In this document: positions 59,646 to 64,000 of the stretch, piece by piece
Layout of the letters: every line of letters begins with the position of its first letter
Position numbering within the stretch: the stretch's first letter is position 1
Source: Elmis aenea
Taxonomy: Eukaryota; Arthropoda; Insecta; Coleoptera; Elmidae
Assembly (NCBI GenBank): GCA_947652605.1
Contig: OX393581.1
Location: forward strand, 5,522,640 to 5,586,639
Length of the DNA stretch: 64,000 nt
Direction of reading: 5' to 3'
Translations under genes and position numbers: made by a program
The notes under the pieces: model-generated
Seen by the model: only the letters and a program-made list of their open reading frames with translations
Databases searched by the model: none
Told to the model about the DNA's origin: nothing

Positions 59646-59827
59646 AAATGACGAAAATTGCATGGAATGACAAAAGTGTATTCTGAGTTTTTAATTATTT
59701 TAAAAGACGTTCCACTGCTTAAAATGACACTAGTACGCTTTACATTTTTTATTATGGTTAAAATTTTGTTATCTTACCGATCATGTAACAATCGTTAACA
59801 GCTTAACTCATTTTTCGCAAAAAAATA

Positions 59828-59957
59828 CTTATTATTTATTTATTTATTTAGTCATGAGTCCTTCTACTGTTAGGTGTAGGACTGTTGAGTTGTGTTGTGC
59901 TGACTTTTTTTATGTTTTTCTGTCTTGTGCTAGCATTTTTATCTCTTTCCATTTGAT
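59828..59957 (-). mobile_element. RTE-A 3' end
   Basis: Only the last 130 bp of the family (GTCAGCACAACACAACTCAA, GGACTCATGACTAAATAAAT) with a (TAAA)n tail at 59828-59850. Strong 5' truncation. Confidence 0.85.
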
Positions 59958-62189
59958 GACTTATACGACTTTCAAAATAATCAGCTCATATGTCTTCATG
60001 ACCTAAAGATTTTGGCATTTATCTTGAAAGAGTTATTACAAAAAAAATTTTTACTTATATAGATTAGAAAATGTACTATTTGTTGACAAAAATCATACAA
60101 GTTTCACTTTAAAATAAGTTTAAATAACGCCTTTTTACGATACATTAAAATTTCGAATTTATTTGTTTGTAGTATTGTGCAGAATTGTTCATCATTTAAC
60201 AGCTTTTCCTTTTGGTTTTTTTTTGTAAACGAACGAGTTATACGAGGCAGTAATGATCTTAAGAACATCCTGTAGATGTGCAACAATTTTTAAGTACAAA
60301 ATTGTGTATGGAATGCATAGTACCTTAACAAATTCAATAATTTATTAAATTTTTTCTGTTTTTTATTACGTATATACTTCAACTAGTCAGTAAAATTTTT
60401 GAGATATGTGCGAAATAAATCAAGTATGTCTATATTCTTTAGAAAATAATGTTAAACAATGCACAAAAATGAAGGTTTTCTTTTTTAACAAATAATTGTT
60501 GACGGATGGCTACTAAAAGCTCATAATAACTTAAAATTTTACAGTTTTCTGCAATAATAGAACAGAAATTACAGTTTTATGAGCATATTCAATAACTTTT
60601 CATGGTAAAGCACTTTTGTCTGTAACATTACATTAATAACAGACAACTTTTGCTTCATTTAATCAATATGTATGTCAGTCTACAGGAGTAATAAAAAAAT
60701 CAACTTGAAACAGCCATTTATTGAACAGTAAATCAATCTGATAGTTTTAATGTATGTATGCTGTTTTTTATACTTCTAAAATGTCAAAGTTTATTCGTTA
60801 TTGAATATTTAGTTTTTATATTAAGAAATTAAACACGTGACATGACAAAATTCAATATTCCCATTAACTTTATATCTGGAATAATCTTGTGATTATTATT
60901 ATTTTGTATATTACAAATGCGTTAAGACTTAGCAGGAAATAGGGTTTTCCCAAAGCTTTTATTACGACCAATTTGATTGTTGTATGCAAAAATGTGCGCT
61001 CATTTATCAAACGCCACATCGTTATTTGCAAACCGAACCAATTTAAGCTGGAGTTGGGGGAGAGAAAACGTCTATAATCTAATTAGCGAGGAGAGAATGA
61101 AAAGACGAGGAATAAAGCGTTAATAAATTATTTTTAGTGCAGTCTTAAGTAGAATGTGCTGTAGTTTCAGGAAATGCAAGGTTTTGCTGCACCTCCTCAG
61201 GGAATTTAGTTCATTCAATAAAACTGCACCTAAATATGTACAACCAAATCGTATATTTCACTAACAAAATTTTACAGTCGTTAGCCATTTTATTATAAGC
61301 ATTCAGTTTAGATTTTTTGTCCTTACTTTTTTACATACAAGGTGTTCACTATATTTCCTCACTATTTGAGATCTCAGAAACTGTAATAGTTGTGAAAACT
61401 GCCAATTTAAAGAAATAAGATGGAAAATTCAAGGTAATTTTTTTCTTCTTTTTTTTTTAATGGAACTTTAAAAACAAACTTAAAATAAGCTTATAATTCA
61501 ACACATTTTTGTTTCTTTACAGACATTTTATATAAAAAAATAGTAATAATAATATGAATGAACTAAGAGAAAATTTTATACAGTGTGTTCATTTTATTTC
61601 TATTATTCATATTTACAACGCAGTTCAGAGTGTTTCAAGGCGATGTGAATTATGTGTTTGCAAATAATGGAAGTCAATTTGAAAATTCAATGTAAATAGT
61701 TTTACATTATTTTTGAACTATCTTCTAGTTTGTATTATTTTATCCCTGCTTTTTTGAAAATGGTAGATGATTATTGGTAACAACCTCTTCACTATATTTA
61801 ATTTTGTATTACTTTATTCTGGGTTTGTTAAATGTCCCACAATCAACGAGATTTAGTTTTAATCTTCCAAAAATAGATTTATTAGGTTGTATTGTTTATG
61901 GGTAACGATTAAAATATGTTTCACTTGCAGCTTCAGAATTATTATTACTTTGAATAAAACATTCTTACATATCATACTTTTCGTAATATTCGTAAGACAT
62001 TTCGTGTTTTTAATTATCGTTAAAACAACAGAATGACAGTTTGTTTTACCAGGTACATTCTTAATGGCATAAGCCTACTACTAGAAAAAATAAAATATGA
62101 AAAATGATCCAATTTTTGCTATGATGTAAGGAAAATGAATAAATCGACCCCACATGATATATATTATTGGAATGGGGAAAGAACTCCCT

Positions 62190-62547
62190 TTCTCGTGATG
62201 CCACAGCCAACTATGGGTTCTATTTAAAAAAATTTAACTTTATGCCACAACTCGAATTTCGATTTTTTTTGAAAAATTGTCTACGCCACTGCACGCTTAT
62301 CAAAAAAGTGTCTGTAGAACGTCAACATTATTTTTCTTCATTTTCATAAACAAGCGAGATATGGTCATAAAACGAAAAGTCGAAAAATCGAGTTATCGGT
62401 GATAACTCGAAAACAAAAGACGATAACCGATTTTAGTTTTCACCATTAACTTTTTCTCGAAAAGAGATCGAGGAACGGGGGTACGTTTTTCGATACCTCT
62501 TATAACTAGTTACCGAGATTCCCTATGAAAACATTGCCCACCCTGTA
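62190..62547. mobile_element. Arm of a TACAGGGTGG-type element
   Basis: Inverted copy of 11664-12010 (ATAACTCGAAAACAAAAGAC, CGAAAAATCGAGTTATCGGT) ending in GCCCACCCTGTA at 62547. The matching other end was not identified with confidence; ACAAGGTGTTCAC near 61340 is a possible partner. Confidence 0.65.
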
Positions 62548-62708
62548 CATTTTTTGGGAGACCTGCGTCCTTAAATTATCAATGAAACGAGTGGATATGA
62601 ATACAACTTTGAAACTTTTTAGAATAGACTTAAGTTTTTTAAGTTAAGTTAAGTAACCGCTTGTGGTTGAGAGTGTGTTTAAACCTCAAAGATTATTTTG
62701 CCATTTAG

Positions 62709-62864
62709 GGAGCCATGCAGGACGTTTGGTTGATAGCCGGTCCCCATGGGCACCTGTCGTTATGTCCGGGTATGGACTCCACGTGTCCGACGTGTGGCCA
62801 GTTTTCCCTGCTGCAGAGCACCGTGCAGGAGCTGACGCGGAATCTTCAGGAGCTTTCCGAAAGG
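62709..62864 (+). CDS. NELL: NELL-like gene, end of TSPN domain and coiled-coil exon
   Basis: Phase-0 exon of 52 codons. The acceptor is CCATTTAG at 62708 and the donor is GTATAT from 62865. It begins GAMQDVWLIAGPHGHL, which closes the LamG/TSPN fold (vertebrate NELL has G-x-(I/M)-QD-x-x-x-x-x-x-(P)-x-G at this place). It then has CPGMDSTCPTCGQF, the conserved Cys pair linker, and then a Leu-rich heptad stretch (LLQSTVQELTRNLQELSER) that forms the coiled coil used for trimerisation in this family. The heptads continue without a break into the next exon. Overlapping open frames on both strands are shadows of this GC-rich exon. Confidence 0.95.
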
Positions 62865-62940
62865 GTATATGGACTACCATGTAACGTCTCTTATTCGTTC
62901 AGTACACTGTTTTGATTGTATATAATTGTGTGATTTGCAG

Positions 62941-63069
62941 TTAGTAGCAGCTGAAGACCGAATCAGTAAGGTCGAGGAATGCGACTGCCAAAAGTCTTGT
63001 CGGTTCAACGGCTCGTTTCACGCGGACGGTGCCACGTGGCAACGCGGCTGTGACTTGTGTGCTTGCGTG
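62941..63069 (+). CDS. NELL: NELL-like gene, coiled-coil end and first VWC domain (partial)
   Basis: Phase-0 exon of 43 codons after a short 76-bp intron. The acceptor is TGATTTGCAG at 62940. The donor is taken as GTTAGT from 63070, leaving a phase-0 end after CACV. It reads LVAAEDRISKVEECDC, the last heptads of the coiled coil, then CQKSCRFNGSFHADGATW and GCDLCACV, the first half of a von Willebrand factor C domain (C-x-C-x-x-x-C, then W-x-x-x-C-x-x-C-x-C). Vertebrate NELL has the same order with ENCHCEKTC in this position. The rest of the VWC domain and the EGF repeats must lie past the window end. A GT two bases earlier (63067) would break the phase and is rejected. Confidence 0.93.
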
Positions 63070-63456
63070 GTTAGTACAAAAAATAGCAAATTTGGCCGTA
63101 GACAATGTTAACACTACGCGACTTTTGTCAAAAATATAGAGGTTAAACTATTCAGTGCACCAAACTACTATAAGCTACGTTGTGCATACAAAGAGTTCCA
63201 AGAATGTTATCATAGAACTTGGTTGACTTAACAATTAAGTTTACTTTACTAATCACAATGAAAGTTACTCCCTTCTGCACAAACCCTCTTGCTCAATCGC
63301 TTTTTTCATGCTTTGAAGCATACGCAAGTCTTCATTCCAAGCAAACGTACCTCTCTGTGGTGTTTATTATAATTGACAGTAACAAAATGTGGGTCATGAA
63401 GTCCATTTTCTATTTAAAAGAACAACCAAAATTCACCACCTGGTTCTAAATAAGCG
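63070..63456. other. Start of the next NELL-like intron
   Basis: Begins at the GTTAGT donor. AT-rich sequence without recognisable exon. The open frames at 63219 and 63389 have no NELL-like content. Confidence 0.6.
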
Positions 63457-64000
63457 TACAGGGTGGTCCAAATTCGATACATGGGTATCTCGCTTAATAG
63501 TCAAGATACAGAAACGGTTAAGTTACCAAAAACGTGCAGTTTTTTGGGACAAACTTAGGCCGTTTACAAAAATATTCTATCATTTCCGATTTTTGAGTTA
63601 TTAAAAAAAAAACTGTTTTTTTTTTTGTTATATTTATAATGTGTCATATCTCCCTTATTGTTTAAAATATCGAAAAAGTTTATAAAGATTATTTTTAGAT
63701 ATTTTATGTAGATTTTGATAGTACTAAATAAAAAAATTTTTCGCTCGCCGTTAAAAAGTTATGACACAAACTCACCTTTTTTTAAATGGAAGCTATAGTT
63801 GTCTATGACCTATTTAAATTCCTTATTTTTTTCCCTTTCCAACTATATAAGGGTTGATGTATTTATTTTCAATAATACGCAAGTTAGAAAGGTGTTTTAA
63901 TTTTTTTTTAAAGATGAGAAACAAAAAGTAGTCTGTGAAAACAAAAAAAAAAACAAGAAAAACCGGAAATGATAAAATGTTTTTGAAAACGGTTCTGAGT
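63457..64000. mobile_element. TACAGGGTGG-type element, cut by the window end
   Basis: Starts TACAGGGTGGTCCAAATTCG, resembling the inverted right end of the 11664 element, and later matches its inner part (TATAAGGGTTGATGTA near 63850, also at about 12040). The other end lies beyond 64000. Confidence 0.65.

Larger units (their letters stand above)
56136..62708 (+). other. NELL-like intron (6.6 kb), repeat-filled
   Basis: Phase-0 intron with GTAAGA donor and CATTTAG acceptor. It contains, in order, an RTE-like fragment, a Jockey-like 3' part with poly(A), an RTE-like 3' part with an AAT tail, a short RTE-A 3' end, and one arm of a TACAGGGTG-type element near its 3' end. The stretches 57600-58820 and 59960-62190 are AT-rich without a recognisable gene. 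Confidence 0.88.

Overview
The window is strongly AT-rich nuclear DNA of an insect, possibly a beetle, although the order cannot be fixed from the sequence. The evidence is split protein-coding exons with GT-AG introns, mixed decayed non-LTR retrotransposons (RTE-like, Jockey-like and RNase H-bearing), Tc1/mariner and hAT transposon remains, and a short TTAGG run of the arthropod telomere type. No rRNA, tRNA, CRISPR or bacterial-style operon was seen.

One host gene is clearly supported. It is on the + strand in the last 15 kb and encodes a NELL-type secreted protein (NELL1/NELL2 family: N-terminal laminin-G/thrombospondin-N-like domain, coiled coil, then VWC domains). Four internal exons are visible, at 49025-49189, 55708-56135, 62709-62864 and 62941-63069. 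Splice sites and phases agree at all three internal junctions. The signal-peptide exon lies upstream (a weak candidate is at 41044-41152) and the rest of the VWC and EGF part lies beyond position 64000.

Everything from 1 to about 49000 is intergenic DNA or a very long 5' intron of this gene. It holds seven copies of one RTE-like family (RTE-A, one of them with a twin-priming-type 5' inversion), at least seven fragments of other RTE-like families, four Jockey-like fragments, two copies of an RNase H-bearing element, a decayed mariner transposase gene (43925-44960), a hAT transposase remnant (36196-37557), and many elements with TACAGGGTG-type ends. Two of those are long fold-back palindromes (17516-18714 and 39272-40558).

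The NELL introns are also packed with repeats. The 49190-55707 intron carries a tandem array of about 183-bp units (52288-54483). Its first unit is interrupted by an 878-bp hAT-type element flanked by a perfect 8-bp target duplication. The 56136-62708 intron carries Jockey-like, RTE-like and fold-back pieces.

The most unusual structures are the fold-back with three nested pairs of terminal motifs, its single-arm copy nested in a second hAT-type element at 46125-47349, the intronic tandem array with its insertion, and an RTE copy flanked by about 90-bp diverged direct repeats. No new multi-gene system was found. Family names come from recognition of motifs by eye, not from database searches.
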